NCBI GenBank assembly: GCA_037179335.1
Contig: JAKZHN010000003.1
Location: 1,798,001 to 1,862,000 of the forward strand
Reading direction: 5' to 3'
DNA: 64,000 nucleotides
DNA from: Cyclaneusma minus
Lineage: Eukaryota; Ascomycota; Leotiomycetes; Marthamycetales; Marthamycetaceae
In this document: piece after piece, positions 12,267 through 23,202 of the stretch
Position numbering within the stretch: the stretch's first letter is position 1
Layout of the letters: each line of letters starts with the position of its first letter
Made by a program: the position numbers and the translations under genes
Notes under the pieces: generated by a model
The model's database searches: none
Seen by the model: the letters and a program-made list of their open reading frames with translations, nothing else
Told to the model about the DNA's origin: nothing

Positions 12267-14663
12267 ATGTCGCGTACCGGCTCATCCACGGGATCATACC
12301 CCGAGCTCACCCAAGACAAGAAGCGGAAGGACAAGAAGAAGGGCAGGGAATGGACATCCGACGATGACCAGACGATCCTCGACATGAAGAAGGCTGATAA
12401 GTCTTGGGGAGACATCTGTGCTAAGGTCAAGGCCTTGAAGAACGACGTGATGGCCAGGCACAAAGAGCTGAGCGAGCAGCTGAGCGAGATCGGGGCGATA
12501 TCATCCTCCTTGCAAGAACACGAGGAAGCTCCGAAGCACTATGAGAGCCCCTTCCGAGCAACAGACGAGGCTGGTGTCAGCGATCCTACGGATCCGTTCG
12601 CCTCGATGAAAGTCGAGAGTCTTATGGTGCCCGCTAGGCACTTCCCGTTGTTGTTACTACCTACAGAACTTCGGGAGATAGTATTGGAGACTTTGCTAAT
12701 GGTCGAGAGCATAGATCTTTTCGAACGTAAAAACACCGTCGGTATTGCAACTAGCGTGCGACACACACCATACAGCAACCAAAACGTCATGTTTACTTGT
12801 CGTGCGGTATTTCGGACTGTATTTCCAATATTCTGGCAAGGGAATTTGTTCAAGATACATACTCCAGGCGAGCTGCAATGGTATTGGCGTGAGTTCTTCT
12901 CTAGACGAATGCATCAACCTCCTTGGTCTGGGGCCATAGTCGTCACTCGAGGAATGCTTATGCACCGAGTCGAGTTCGTCCAGCACTACCGTACGGAAGG
13001 ACAACCATCAGACGTCGTTTTTTTCCAATACTCTGAGTTGTCCAGTCCGTCTCTTGAGACTTCTGATCCGTGGAATGGTCTGTGGACTTCTGTTCAGTGG
13101 TTTGACCGTCTTGCTGAAAATGATCTCCCGCGCTGCTCACTCCACTGCAACTACAGATCAGAGGAAGGGGTTCTTACTCAGTTCGGGATACTTAGCGCTC
13201 TGAATGAGGCACGTTTTGGATTCTCATTGTTCTAAGAGCTAGGACTCTGCTTCGGAGACTTGGACGTCAACAAATATCGGGAGTGCGGACTCGTTCGCCA
13301 AAGGGCTCTCCACAATGCGGAGACAGCAGCTTCGACGATCGTGAACTACCTGGAGTCTCTCCGGCAATTGGGAAATGGCATACGAGCGCGGCGTGTCTAC
13401 CTCAAGCAGTTTCCCCATGGCACACTCGGCTCGAACATAGTGGGGTTCTTCCGGCGTGACTCACCGACGAGCCTCTTCCGGCGTGAAGTAGTGACGAATC
13501 TGGACTGGGAAAACCATTGTGTTTGTACCGTCACCGATTTTCTCGGAACTGGACTTATCGATGCTGGCCAGGGGCTAATACCATGGCATGTGGACCCGAA
13601 TCGTGTGCCATCGCAGAAGAGGGATTTTATCGCACTCCCCACCGAGTTGCAAACCAAGATTTTTAAGATGGCCATCGGGCGCCGCCCAAGACCTCCCCGT
13701 ATGGGTTCAACATACACTAGCATACGTACAACCAGCCATCCATCATACGGCGATCCATTTTGCCCTGGTCCATACATCACGCGGTCTCCAATGAGGCGAC
13801 GAGAGTCTCAATGCACGCCAATCCTAGATCTTCTATCAATTTGCAAGAAGTTCCATAGTGTAGTCATTGATATCATCCACAGTGATCTAACAATCGATTT
13901 TGGGAAAAACTTGACATTAGGGTACTCCAGAATTGGGGATCACCTTGCTGTCTTCCTCCAATGGCGCGAAGTCCAGGTTCTCACTTTTGATAAGCAGCTT
14001 CAAGCCCGTCTTTGTCGCCGGGGGGAGCTTGCCCGCAACAATTCCATTATAATTCCATCAGAGGATATCGGCGATGCTGTCTTTTTCCTACCCCGAGATA
14101 GCGGGAGAGACGAAGAGGAGGACTTGTGGCACGTCAAGAGTCCACTCTACCGGCTCTCATGCCATCCCAATACACATATCACCATCCCGGTCATGTCGGT
14201 TGATCTGGACCGCTACGATATCGGTTTGGCCGTCCAGATTAGGCTCATCGCCAAACTAATCTCCAAGCACTGGATCAAAGCCATGCGCATCGATCACGAG
14301 AAACAGATCCTTCTAGTCTGCGAAAGAAAACATGGCGTCCTCAGAGGTGTGCGAAATGCGCCAAGTCTGTCGGGGGTCTCATGGACTTTCCCAAGACCGC
14401 AAGCAATCCCACGGAGGGATCTCGAAGTCGATGAGATCAAGCTATTCTCGACCTTCGCCGATTCGAAGATTGACACGCGCGTCAGGACCCGAAACCTGGA
14501 ATGGTTTCTCAGAACAGCCTTCAAGATGTTCTGTGGCGATGATTGCAAGATTGTCTGGACTGGTCATACTAGTTGGTGGGGCCCAGCAGAGGACGCCGCT
14601 CTCGAGGCTGGAGACGATGTGTGTACTCTTAGCGATGTGGAGAAAGCTGATCTTCTTTTGTGA
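12267..14663 (+). pseudogene. SANT/Myb-like domain fused to two-lobed F-box-like protein, interrupted by one TAA
   Basis: I take ATG 12267 (MSRTGSSTG) as the start because it follows the leader intron. Residues 17-26 are a Lys/Arg run, and about 28-70 (EWTSDDDQTILDMKKADKSW and following helices) resemble the SANT/Myb-like modules of fungal proteins, so DNA or chromatin contact is possible. The first F-box-like lobe follows (ARHFPLLLLPTELREIVLETLL), then WREFFSRRM; the second lobe starts near 13621 (IALPTELQTKIFKMA) and ends in GHTSWWGPAEDAAL. TAA at 13233-13235 splits the frame. On both sides the sequence aligns without gaps to 15746-18088 (FGDLDVNKY against FQDLDTDKY), the stop facing Glu. 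Tandem paralogue of the next gene; probably a recently inactivated copy. Confidence 0.75.
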
Positions 14664-15745
14664 GATCTGACTTGGTGCCTGTGACTATCCACCTGACTTG
14701 TCCACTTGGTCAGAGCTTATTCTGTGTTCATATTCGGAATACCTGAGAGGGGATGCTGAGTTGGGGATGTATTACTGGCTGCACTTGGAGGTCAGCAGTT
14801 CTTTTGTTCGGGATTTAGGTCAGATTGAGCTGGCTAGGCAGACGATTCGTGTGCTGCTGTGGACAATGGTTGAAGATGATGAAGGCTGGGTCGGATGAAC
14901 TGGGGCACGCACAGTCTTTATCACTTGGTAGCTTGCAGGTGAAAAATGAAGTTTGCACATTAGACAATGAACTACTTGGATATTATTTGAGTGATATAAA
15001 AGGAGAAAGTATTCCGTTCCTTTTCTGCGCTCAACGAGCTATAAATGAAGGAAGAAGGGTCCATCCCACAGCTACACTAGACTGCTGAGAAGAGTCAACG
15101 GTATGTTGCTTGAGTGATGGAACTTTACATATCGATAAATATATCCATACTTCTTCCTGTCGCCTTTCTTATCTACCTCGATCTGCTAGGGAAGAGCGGG
15201 AGTTTTGCAATAGCCAAAAACAAGATAGCCAAATCACTTTGTTGTTTACCAGGCCGACGGCTCTGGACACAGCTAAAGAAGCAGATGAAGCCTGGGAACA
15301 TGGAACGTACATGAGGTCATCCTGGCCTGAGTCACGTGCCGGCTAGCGTGTTTTCTTTTTCGCCTGCCGCGACCTTTACTGCAAACATCATCCGCACTAC
15401 CTCCACCTCTCTCTGTCTTTCCCTGCCCGCACCCTTCCAACTTCACCCAGACACACACACGGACGGTCTCATCCAAGGAGTGTCAACTGTGTAAGCTTGC
15501 TTGAAGCTTTCGTCCTGAGCTTCGCCGCCCGATAAAGTTCTGAGCTTCATCACAACCCGCGGTCTACCTTCTCCTCGCCCGCAACTTCTGTTGGAGCTCA
15601 CGTCGCAGCATCCTCGTTTGTCTTCTCCTCCCTGTTACTGTCCTAGGATCATTTTGAGACTCTTGCTAACTTGTGGCATCTGACAGGATACGATAGCTGC
15701 TTCACCCAAAAACAAAACTGTCCACTGTTTGCCGATACTTCCACG
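14664..15745. other. Intergenic region and leader
   Basis: No gene supported. It holds the 3' flank of the copy ending at 14663 and the promoter/leader of the gene at 15746, with a probable leader intron (listed separately). Confidence 0.4.
15491..15686 (+). other. Probable 5' leader intron (196 nt)
   Basis: GTAAGC donor directly after CAACTGT, GCTAAC branch point and CTGACAG acceptor at 15686, 59 bases before the chosen ATG. It is comparable to the leader intron of the tandem paralogue at 12267. Confidence 0.5.
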
Positions 15746-18088
15746 ATGAATTCCGACCCGGGTGCTTCATGGCACCGTCCAGTTGTATGTGGTGCTCGAA
15801 CTTCTCAACCTGTTTCTGCTGCACAAGATGGAGCTGCTCCGGCCATTGTGGGATGGGGTCGTCCGGGACCTCAGACTACTTATGTCAGAGCTCAACCTGC
15901 TCCAACTGCTGCTTCTAAGGGATGGGGTGCTCCGGCTCCTCAATCTGCTCATGTCACAAGTCAATCCGCTTCCGCTCCAGCTGCCGTTCGACCTGATGTT
16001 TCAGCTGCCCCTCCTGCCTGTGATCAACCTCAATCTGCTCCTCCTACAACTGCCGGGGGATGGGGTGTTCCAGCTCCCTCAACTGTTCCCACCCTCATTT
16101 CTTTCAAGCTGGCAGAGGCTAGGTCGTCTGGTGGTCCACAAGGCTATGAATGGAACGGCGGAGTCGAATACAGTCATACGAGCCTTCATTCCGTGGACGG
16201 CTTTGATGACACCACCGAACCTCTGGCATCGATGCAGGTCGAAAACCTCCTGATCCCCGCTCGACATTTCCCTCTGTTGGAGATGCCAATCGGAATTCAG
16301 CGCAAGATCCTCGAGTTTCTGGTTGTCCAGGAGTCCGTGCAAATTTGTGCCGTGAGGGGTAGGATTGTGGCCCACAAGTCCCGCAGACAGTCCTTCAATC
16401 TCGCTATCCTCCAGACACAACAGCATCTCTACAATGAGGGCACACGCATATTTTGGGAGAAGAATGCACTGCGTTTTGTTGTCGATGAGGGCCCCGCGTT
16501 TTACACGGCTTGTCGTGATTTCTTCTTCAACAAGGTCACACAGCCAGAGCGCATCGACGGTGTGCTTGTGGGCACACAGGTGTCCAGAGGCCGCCTCATG
16601 AACAAGGTCGCTTTCGTCCAATTCCCGTTCTCATTGCCAAGCAAACACGACTTGGAACTCATCAGCATCCGAGGATGTGCTCGCCACAACGAGGTACCAC
16701 GCCACGGTTTCCTTGATCTGCTTGCGATTTTACAGCGCTTGCAGAAGAGTAGGAAAGGTGCCGCGCCGTTCGAGGAATCTGATTTGGATTTCCAGGATCT
16801 CGACACCGACAAGTACCATTGTCATCGTATTCGGGAAAGCACATCAGACTGGGCGAAGACAACTGCTTCGAAGGTCGATTTCACCCTCGTGGCGCTTAGG
16901 AATCTTGGTTTCAAGATCCGAGCCAAACGCTGGATCTTGAAGAACTTTCCACATGGAGAGTTGGGTTACCAGGTGTTCAATTCGTTCAAGCCGGATATCT
17001 TCGGCACCGATGACTGCACTCTCACGAGCGTTTTCATCGTCACTGATGCCCTTGGGACTGAGCTTCATGGCTTGGAGGTAGCTGATGGCGGTCAGATGGT
17101 CCCTGTGAATGTCCACAAGCTTTCTGCTCTTCGATACCTGGATTTCCCGAATGAGATCCAGATGCAGATCATTCGACACGTCATCGATTCCCTCCCAAGC
17201 AAACCCAAAGGCAACAATCCTGGGAACTTTTGCCACCCAATTCTCGATCTCCTCTGCACTTCTAGGCAGTTCCATCACATCGTTGCGGATAACATCTACG
17301 GTGAACTGCACATCAATGATGGCGCCTGGCCTGGATGGGCAAAGAACCTGGATTGTTTTGTGCAGTGGAGGGAACAGCGGATCCTCACTTTTGATGCGGA
17401 GCACCAGCGCCAGATTACTCCACGAGCAAATGTTTTCAAGCGGGGTACTCACCTAGTCCTACAGAGTATCGGTTTCGAGGCCGTGCAGGCGTTTCTACTT
17501 CCCCACATGGACATTGATAACGATGTGTGGCGTTCCATGGATCCCATCCACGGAGCAATTGCACGAACGAACGCTCACCTCACTGTGAAGACCATTGAGA
17601 TCCCGCTGTTTGGGTTCGAGACTCTGAAGATTAGACTTGCCGCCAAGTTTGTCCTGAAGAAATGGATCCAGGCGATGCCGGCGCAGCAGGGACCAAAGCT
17701 CTTGAATTGTGTCAGGAAAGGCAATCATGCATGGGACATCGAGAAGCCGTCCTCTGTACCAGATGCACGTGTGCAAGTTCACGGCATTGTGTTCAAGAAT
17801 GAGGAGCTCCGGGCTAAAGATGAGATGTGTCGAAATCTGGAGTGGCTTCTTCGAGCCGTTTTCGAGGAGGTATGCGGGGATGATTGCCAGATCAGTTGGA
17901 CTGGCCATACAACTTGGTGGGGACCTGATCAAGACGCCGCACTCCGAGATGGATACGCCACCGACTCGCTCACAGGCCGCCGCAAAGCTATCATTCTTGC
18001 TTCCGACGGCTTGGTGAGAACACCCCCAAGCCAAGAAATCTCTCCGGGCGGTTTTGCGCTTCCCAGTTTCCTCCGCTATCGCTACTGA
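15746..18088 (+). CDS. Two-lobed F-box/2EXR-like protein with GWG-repeat N-terminus (780 aa), intact
   Basis: Start ATG 15746 (MNSDPGASW) is preferred to the in-frame ATG at 15671, which lies within the probable leader intron. Residues about 20-120 are low-complexity Ala/Pro/Ser/Gln with three spaced GWG(R/A/V)PxP motifs. The first lobe begins near residue 157 (ENLLIPARHFPLLEMPIGIQ, RKILEFLVVQESV), with LQTQQHLYNEGTRIFWEKNALRF. The second starts near residue 460 (YLDFPNEIQMQIIRHVI) and contains LLCTSRQFHHIVADNIYGEL. The C-terminus carries RNLEWLLRAVFEEVCGDDCQ and GHTTWWGPDQDAAL, shared only with the copy at 12267. It is the intact partner of a tandem pair. A receptor role in an SCF-type ubiquitin ligase is inference from F-box resemblance. 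Confidence 0.8.
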   Translation: MNSDPGASWHRPVVCGARTSQPVSAAQDGAAPAIVGWGRPGPQTTYVRAQPAPTAASKGWGAPAPQSAHVTSQSASAPAAVRPDVSAAPPACDQPQSAPPTTAGGWGVPAPSTVPTLISFKLAEARSSGGPQGYEWNGGVEYSHTSLHSVDGFDDTTEPLASMQVENLLIPARHFPLLEMPIGIQRKILEFLVVQESVQICAVRGRIVAHKSRRQSFNLAILQTQQHLYNEGTRIFWEKNALRFVVDEGPAFYTACRDFFFNKVTQPERIDGVLVGTQVSRGRLMNKVAFVQFPFSLPSKHDLELISIRGCARHNEVPRHGFLDLLAILQRLQKSRKGAAPFEESDLDFQDLDTDKYHCHRIRESTSDWAKTTASKVDFTLVALRNLGFKIRAKRWILKNFPHGELGYQVFNSFKPDIFGTDDCTLTSVFIVTDALGTELHGLEVADGGQMVPVNVHKLSALRYLDFPNEIQMQIIRHVIDSLPSKPKGNNPGNFCHPILDLLCTSRQFHHIVADNIYGELHINDGAWPGWAKNLDCFVQWREQRILTFDAEHQRQITPRANVFKRGTHLVLQSIGFEAVQAFLLPHMDIDNDVWRSMDPIHGAIARTNAHLTVKTIEIPLFGFETLKIRLAAKFVLKKWIQAMPAQQGPKLLNCVRKGNHAWDIEKPSSVPDARVQVHGIVFKNEELRAKDEMCRNLEWLLRAVFEEVCGDDCQISWTGHTTWWGPDQDAALRDGYATDSLTGRRKAIILASDGLVRTPPSQEISPGGFALPSFLRYRY

Positions 18089-19324
18089 GACCATCAGAAG
18101 CACACGCATGAGGCAATTCGGTGATGGGAACTGCAGAAGCCTTTCCGCCAGTTTCGAGTACCGAAGGAGAGCTTGGCTATTCCGCACTTCTCGAACTTCA
18201 TCACAGGCGCTCTTGTCGAGGTCCTTCTTGTGAGAAATCTTGACGGGAAGCATCAGAGAATCAGAAGCGACGGAACAGGCTCTAGTGTACAAGATCAAAT
18301 GAAAACTCTACTCAAACGACCGTCTTCTGCATGTGACATCAAGGCTTGACGGTGATTCAAAACAAAAAACATCGTGACATCATGCCAGCATTGTAGTAAT
18401 TCTACCTGTAGAGAACTGCCCGTGTACCACTTCTGTCAACCAGCCAGATCCCAATTCTTTTTCTTCGTCGACATCCGTACCCAAGTTCCCGTCCTGGACT
18501 TCTAACAATGTCTAAGCTTGTCACCAAATCGCCAAAAAAAGCGGCCTCCCTATTCCTCGTTGGCCATGTTATTTCCCCCTTGCCTCGTCTGTCTGAAATC
18601 GCCCGTCGCAACTCCATCACCTCCGTTTCTCTCACAAAACAAGGAACAGCAGCAGAGAGAACAGAAACTTGAGTGTGTAGCCTCAAGCTAAGACCCGAAC
18701 ACATGTAATTCTTCAAACCTCTCGGCTGATCTGTCAAAAGGCGGACCCTTCCAGTCATGAGTCGCGATCAGCACTCCACGAGCCTTGATTACAAACCGTC
18801 GAATGACTCATGCACCGAGCAATGACTCTGTCTAGAAACTGAAGTCGCGTGAGAGAAAGCATACGGCTTATAGTCCTCAAGACCTGCTCCTAGAATCAGT
18901 CCTGAACACGTTGTTCACTGGTGAATACTTTCTACAGGAAATGTGTGGGAGGGCTTCACGGCACAAAACACAGACAGATATGGGTTCAAAAATAGCTGAA
19001 ATTCGAAAAAGGAGGTTAATGGTTCATTTACGTCATCACGAGAGGTGAGCGAAGGTTTGGTTTGATGCAGATTTTCATTCTGCAGACGGTACATATCTGA
19101 ATCCCTGAATCACATATGAAGCCACCTTGTCAGAAATTCTAGAAGAGTTTCCGAAGCTTCAATGATTGACTTCATGTGATCTTGGGAAAGACTGGCCACA
19201 GTCTACGCTTGGTGGTCGAGAGACCCGGAAACCTTGAAAGCTTGACTAGATTAGAAGCTTCTGTGCCATGCTTTTCCCGGGAAGAAGTTGCGGCAGCTTC
19301 AGGGAGAAGTTGCACGAGATGCGC
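18089..19324. other. Intergenic region between convergent paralogues
   Basis: 1.2 kb between a plus-strand gene ending at 18088 and a minus-strand copy ending at 19325. Short open frames only; nothing recognised. Both 3' ends must terminate here. Confidence 0.4.
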
Positions 19325-21643
19325 TCAGCCATCGGCGGCATTTGCGACTGGGTCCGCGGCGTCCTCCTCTACATCCATATCCATCTCATCCTCCAAATCC
19401 ACCTCATTCTCATGATCCATGCCATCCTCTTCGTCCAGCCTCACGTCTCCATCAAGCTCCACATGCTCATCCAGCCCATTCGGCTCGTTCTCTCCATCCG
19501 TGTCACCATCTTCATGATCATCACCTTCTTGAGCGCCCTCAACCTCTTCCGCTAACTCTCCCTCTTGACCGGCCTCATCAATGTCAGCCTCGGCGGTCAC
19601 CTCCTCCGCAACTGGCAAGACCGAACTGTCGTAGTCGACAACAAATTCCATATCCGCCGCCTCGACAGCCTCCCTCAGCAATTCCTCCAGAGACTCAAAT
19701 GTAGACTCTTTGGTTGGACGTGTCCCTTCAAGAACAATCTGGGCCGCACTGGAGCGATTGGGGTAGATCCAAGTTGGCAGCTTCACAGACCAACGGGTCG
19801 TGGTGCCTCCCTGGTCCTGCGAGCATCGCCATCGAAGGGTCTGGCTCCGATCATGGAGTCCCGGAACACCCCCACGAATGTCACTCATGATCGAAGCTAG
19901 CGGAAATGTGTTCTGCAAATCGAAATGTATCGTGAATTTCCTCAAATGCAAACTTCTCGAGTCTTCCCAATAGAACCAGAGGCCCCAGTTCGTGGCGGTA
20001 ACCCGTTCACGGGCGAAATCTTCATATTCGGCGAGCGGCTTGTCGTCCCATCGCCTGTCGTAAACAAGTTCTTTGATAAGGGTATCACGCGGATGTAAAG
20101 AGGCCCGCTGGAAGTCATCGCCGTTGTAGACAGTCATCTCGTTGTAGCCGAAGTCCCACAAGCGCTCGTTATCGGAGAACGTGAAAACGTTCTTGCCGTA
20201 GAGGATTTCGACCCCCAGTTGGTGTAGTTCTTTGCACGTGAGCATAATATCGATGTATGCAGTAGCGCAATTGAGGTCATGGGCCTCCCGGGGCTTGTAC
20301 ATCCGAGTAGTAGAGGCCGAGCCGTTGCGGACTGGGACAGGCGCAACGAGCAGATGCTCCATGACCAGCATCTTCAGTTATTTGGAGAGGCTATGCCAGC
20401 CGGCTTTGTCCTTTCGGATACTGGCCTCTCGGACATTGGCCTCGCGCACCAGCTTTCCATCGATACTGACCATGGAATGACGAGTCGTATGCATCACCTC
20501 GAGGCTCGACGGGAAAGCCATAGAGGAGGGACTTTGGTTGAGCAGATACATTCTGGCGAGCTGGACAAATCGGTGGCCCAATACCCCTTCAGTGACCCAT
20601 TCAATCTTCACCTTTTTGGCAGCCTCTCCGGGTCCGAGAGTTCTGGGCGGGAAAGTTCGTAAGAGCTTGCCAATGGCGTCCAAATCTTGCCCAGAGATCT
20701 GCTCCATCTTCCTGTCGACTCGATGACACTTGGGACCGTCGGCGCCAGGATGCCTACTGCCGACCAGCCCAACATAGTCCATTCCTTCCTTGCGAGTGTA
20801 GAAACCAACGTTGTTTCGGACGAGACCTTCGATTTCAGGCGTAGCAGCGGGTACGCTCCCTAATTGTGCGCTCTCAATGCTGTCGAGTGCCTGAAAGATA
20901 GATTCTTGTCCCTTATCGATCGTAGAATACTGCTTGGTGTTCCAAAGGTGAAGGATTTTGCTACGCTCCTTTTGAATGACTTGAAGCATGCGGAACTGAG
21001 AGGCCCAATCCAATCGCCCGATGTCGTGCAGGGAGCATAGCTTGAGCGTTGTCGCCACGCGGGTAGCTCCATAGTCGAGGCTGCGATCGGCAAGACCATA
21101 AAAGCTGATGTTTTGAATCAATGCAGCGTGCGGCACGTGCTGGAACAAGACTCTGTTTGGCGTCTCCGTTACCCTAGCCATATCCCTGTTGGGGTCTTCG
21201 TGAGAGGGATCCTTTATGAAGACAGTGTGATCCATCTGAGCGTAACCTTTGCGCAGGAATTCGGAAGCTAACACCTCGCCGCAATCCATCCGGCGTCCGT
21301 AACTACGCTTTTGGGACAACTTGATGTAGAAAAAGCTGTGAGCGAAAAAGTACCGCATGCTATCCCGGCAAAGTCGACGATTGGTTCGCGCAATTGCTAG
21401 GTTGTAGAATGCGGCGGACTCGTCAGACTTCTTCACCTTCTGGCCGTCTTCGATGTAAACATCCGTCACGACGAGTAACTTCAGAATCTTGGATTGAATT
21501 TTCCAAGGAAGACTCTCGAATTGGAATGGCTTGCTCGGTGCGGCGCAAACGGCTGTCTCGACTGTGGAAGCCGCAGTCTGATCATTGTTGGAGGTTGAAG
21601 GGCCGTCATCAGGGGGCTCGACGGCAAATACTTGAAAGACCAT
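19325..21643 (-). pseudogene. Two-lobed F-box/2EXR-like paralogue, PWKIQ subgroup, interrupted by one TAA
   Basis: Minus-strand copy starting at ATG 21643. The first lobe is at residues about 38-62 (FESLPWKIQSKILKLLVVTD) with AIARTNRRLCRDSMRYFFAH. Middle signatures follow (RVTETPNRVLFQHVPHAALI, RLDWASQFRMLQVIQKERSK, GHRFVQLARMYLLNQSPSS). TAA at 20380-20378 falls in the first helix of the second lobe. Sequence before it (GWHSLSK) and after it (LKMLVMEHLLVAPVPVRNG) aligns gap-free with GWKDLSDEIRSKIL... in 57639-59924, the stop facing a conserved Glu. The remaining frame runs to 19325 and ends in a very acidic tail of about 95 residues. An ATG lies only two codons after the stop, so separate translation of the second lobe is conceivable, but nonsense inactivation is simpler. 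Confidence 0.78.
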
Positions 21644-22378
21644 CTTGATTGCAAGGTGAGGAAGGGCTGTGCGTGCTTGTGTCGCACAGTTGTTGTTCGT
21701 GTGGGGAGTGGAGGTGGGGAGTGGAGGTGGGTGGGGTTCGTGCGGAGATCAGGAAGACTCGAGCGCAGAGGGCTGCAGTTAAAGTGGAGACAGCTCTAGT
21801 TAAGCGATGGCTAGCGCCTGTCACGAAGATAGATAAAAGTCAAGCCGAGGAGGCCGTAGGTCCTGCTAATTTGATGTTGTGTAGCTAATTTCACTGGCGG
21901 CTGCCAGTTGGAGTTATTCATTTGGTTGGTCGCTGTATCTATATTACTGCGGTATAATATAAAATTAAGCAGAGTATGGGAGCGAATCCTGATATCCGTA
22001 AGAAAGTCAGTTAGGCCTAAATGGAGGTGGACGAAATGCATCGTGGATTTTTCTCGCGCGCATACAAAGGGTCTGAAAAGAGAGAATACGAGCACTGGAG
22101 AGAGAAGAGCTGAACCATCTCCCTCTCACTGTATTTATAGACCTTCTAGCTGACAAGAGATGATTCTAAAAGAATGATGCCATTTCACGCGCAATAATTT
22201 TTGCTGATTGTTCTGTCACGAGATTATGGCAAGTGAAAAGGCTTAGGGCTAATAGAAAACTCAATTATTTTGCAGTCACGACAGCGGAGAAAATGCCAAG
22301 TTCGGTTCCAAAAAGGTTTTCATTCTTTCGAGGCTTTTAAACTAGTGGGTCTCTCCGCTCATGCGTCACTACCGCTTT
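21644..22378. other. Intergenic region, promoter of the minus-strand copy
   Basis: Upstream region of 21643 and 3' flank of the truncated copy ending at 22379. No gene seen. It contains the 16-mer TTGGTCGCTGTATCTA (21926-21941) that also occurs upstream of the next copy. Confidence 0.4.
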
Positions 22379-23202
22379 TCAGGTAGTTTGGACTGGATTT
22401 GCGACCCCAGATCTATTCTCACCGGCGCTTTCAGCAGTGCCAGAAGCAACTTCCTTCTCATCCTTTTTCTTGCCAGTCTTCTCCTCGGCAGGCAGCGCAG
22501 ATTTGTCGTAAACCACCTCAAAGCCTAGGTTCACCTTGTCAGCCGCATCGCGCAGCATAGTCTCCAAGGCTTCAAAGGTGGCATTCTTGAACGCTCGTCG
22601 ACCCTCAAAGACATAGGAATTTGAGCTCAGGAATTGCCATTCACCATGTGGAATCCGGCAGGTCCAACGAGTCGTAGTTCCTCCCTCGTCCTGCGAACAT
22701 TTCCAGAGAATGGAGGGCTTCTCAATGTCGACGGGGGGCAACTGTTCGTAGATATGGTTCATGCCATAGTCGACAAGTTCTTGGTAGCGACTATCGAAGA
22801 ACAAAGTGACCTTTCGTTGTTGATTAGTAATCTCCCAGATACCGGGAATCCAATCTTGATGTGGAAGACGCTTTCAGCGTAGAAGTAGCGCATTGCATCA
22901 CGGTACATGCTCCAGTTGGTCCGGGCGATGGCAAGGTTGTAAAATGTCTTGGGCTTGGGTCCATCAGACATCTTCTCCTTGCGCAACTCCTTGCCTTCCA
23001 GATACACATCAGTGACCACCAGCAACTTCAGAATCCTGGACTGTATGAACCAAGGTAGCTGCTCAAAAGGAAACGGTTCGAGTGGTGAGGCTTCTTCATC
23101 TTTTTCGAGAGCTGGTGTCGATGTCTCGTCGCTGCTTGGACCCTGGGTCTTCCCGTCCTGAGAGCCTAGAGGCGGATATTGAAAAGCCATGGACTGATCC
23201 AT
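22379..23202 (-). pseudogene. Internally deleted F-box/2EXR-like paralogue (first lobe joined to C-terminal tail)
   Basis: Starts at ATG 23202 (MDQSMAFQ). The first lobe is intact (FPFEQLPWFIQSRILKLLVV, then AIARTNWSMYRDAMRYFYAE). Directly after HIKIGF the expected 450-500 residues are missing and the sequence resumes, in another frame, with VTLFFDSRYQEL and the family's C-terminal block (LWKCSQDEGGTTTRW, EALETMLRDAADKVNLGFE). The junction is near 22840-22810. A 32-nt stretch with GT..AG ends and a TACTAAT sequence would restore the frame, but it is shorter than known fungal introns. Most likely a deletion-derived, frameshifted pseudogene; a short fused product is possible if that stretch is removed. 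Confidence 0.7.

Noticed and set aside
20378..20440. 50-nt intron (GTATCC...GAAG) removing the stop in the minus-strand copy
   Set aside because: Removing it shifts the reading frame and deletes conserved residues of the second lobe.
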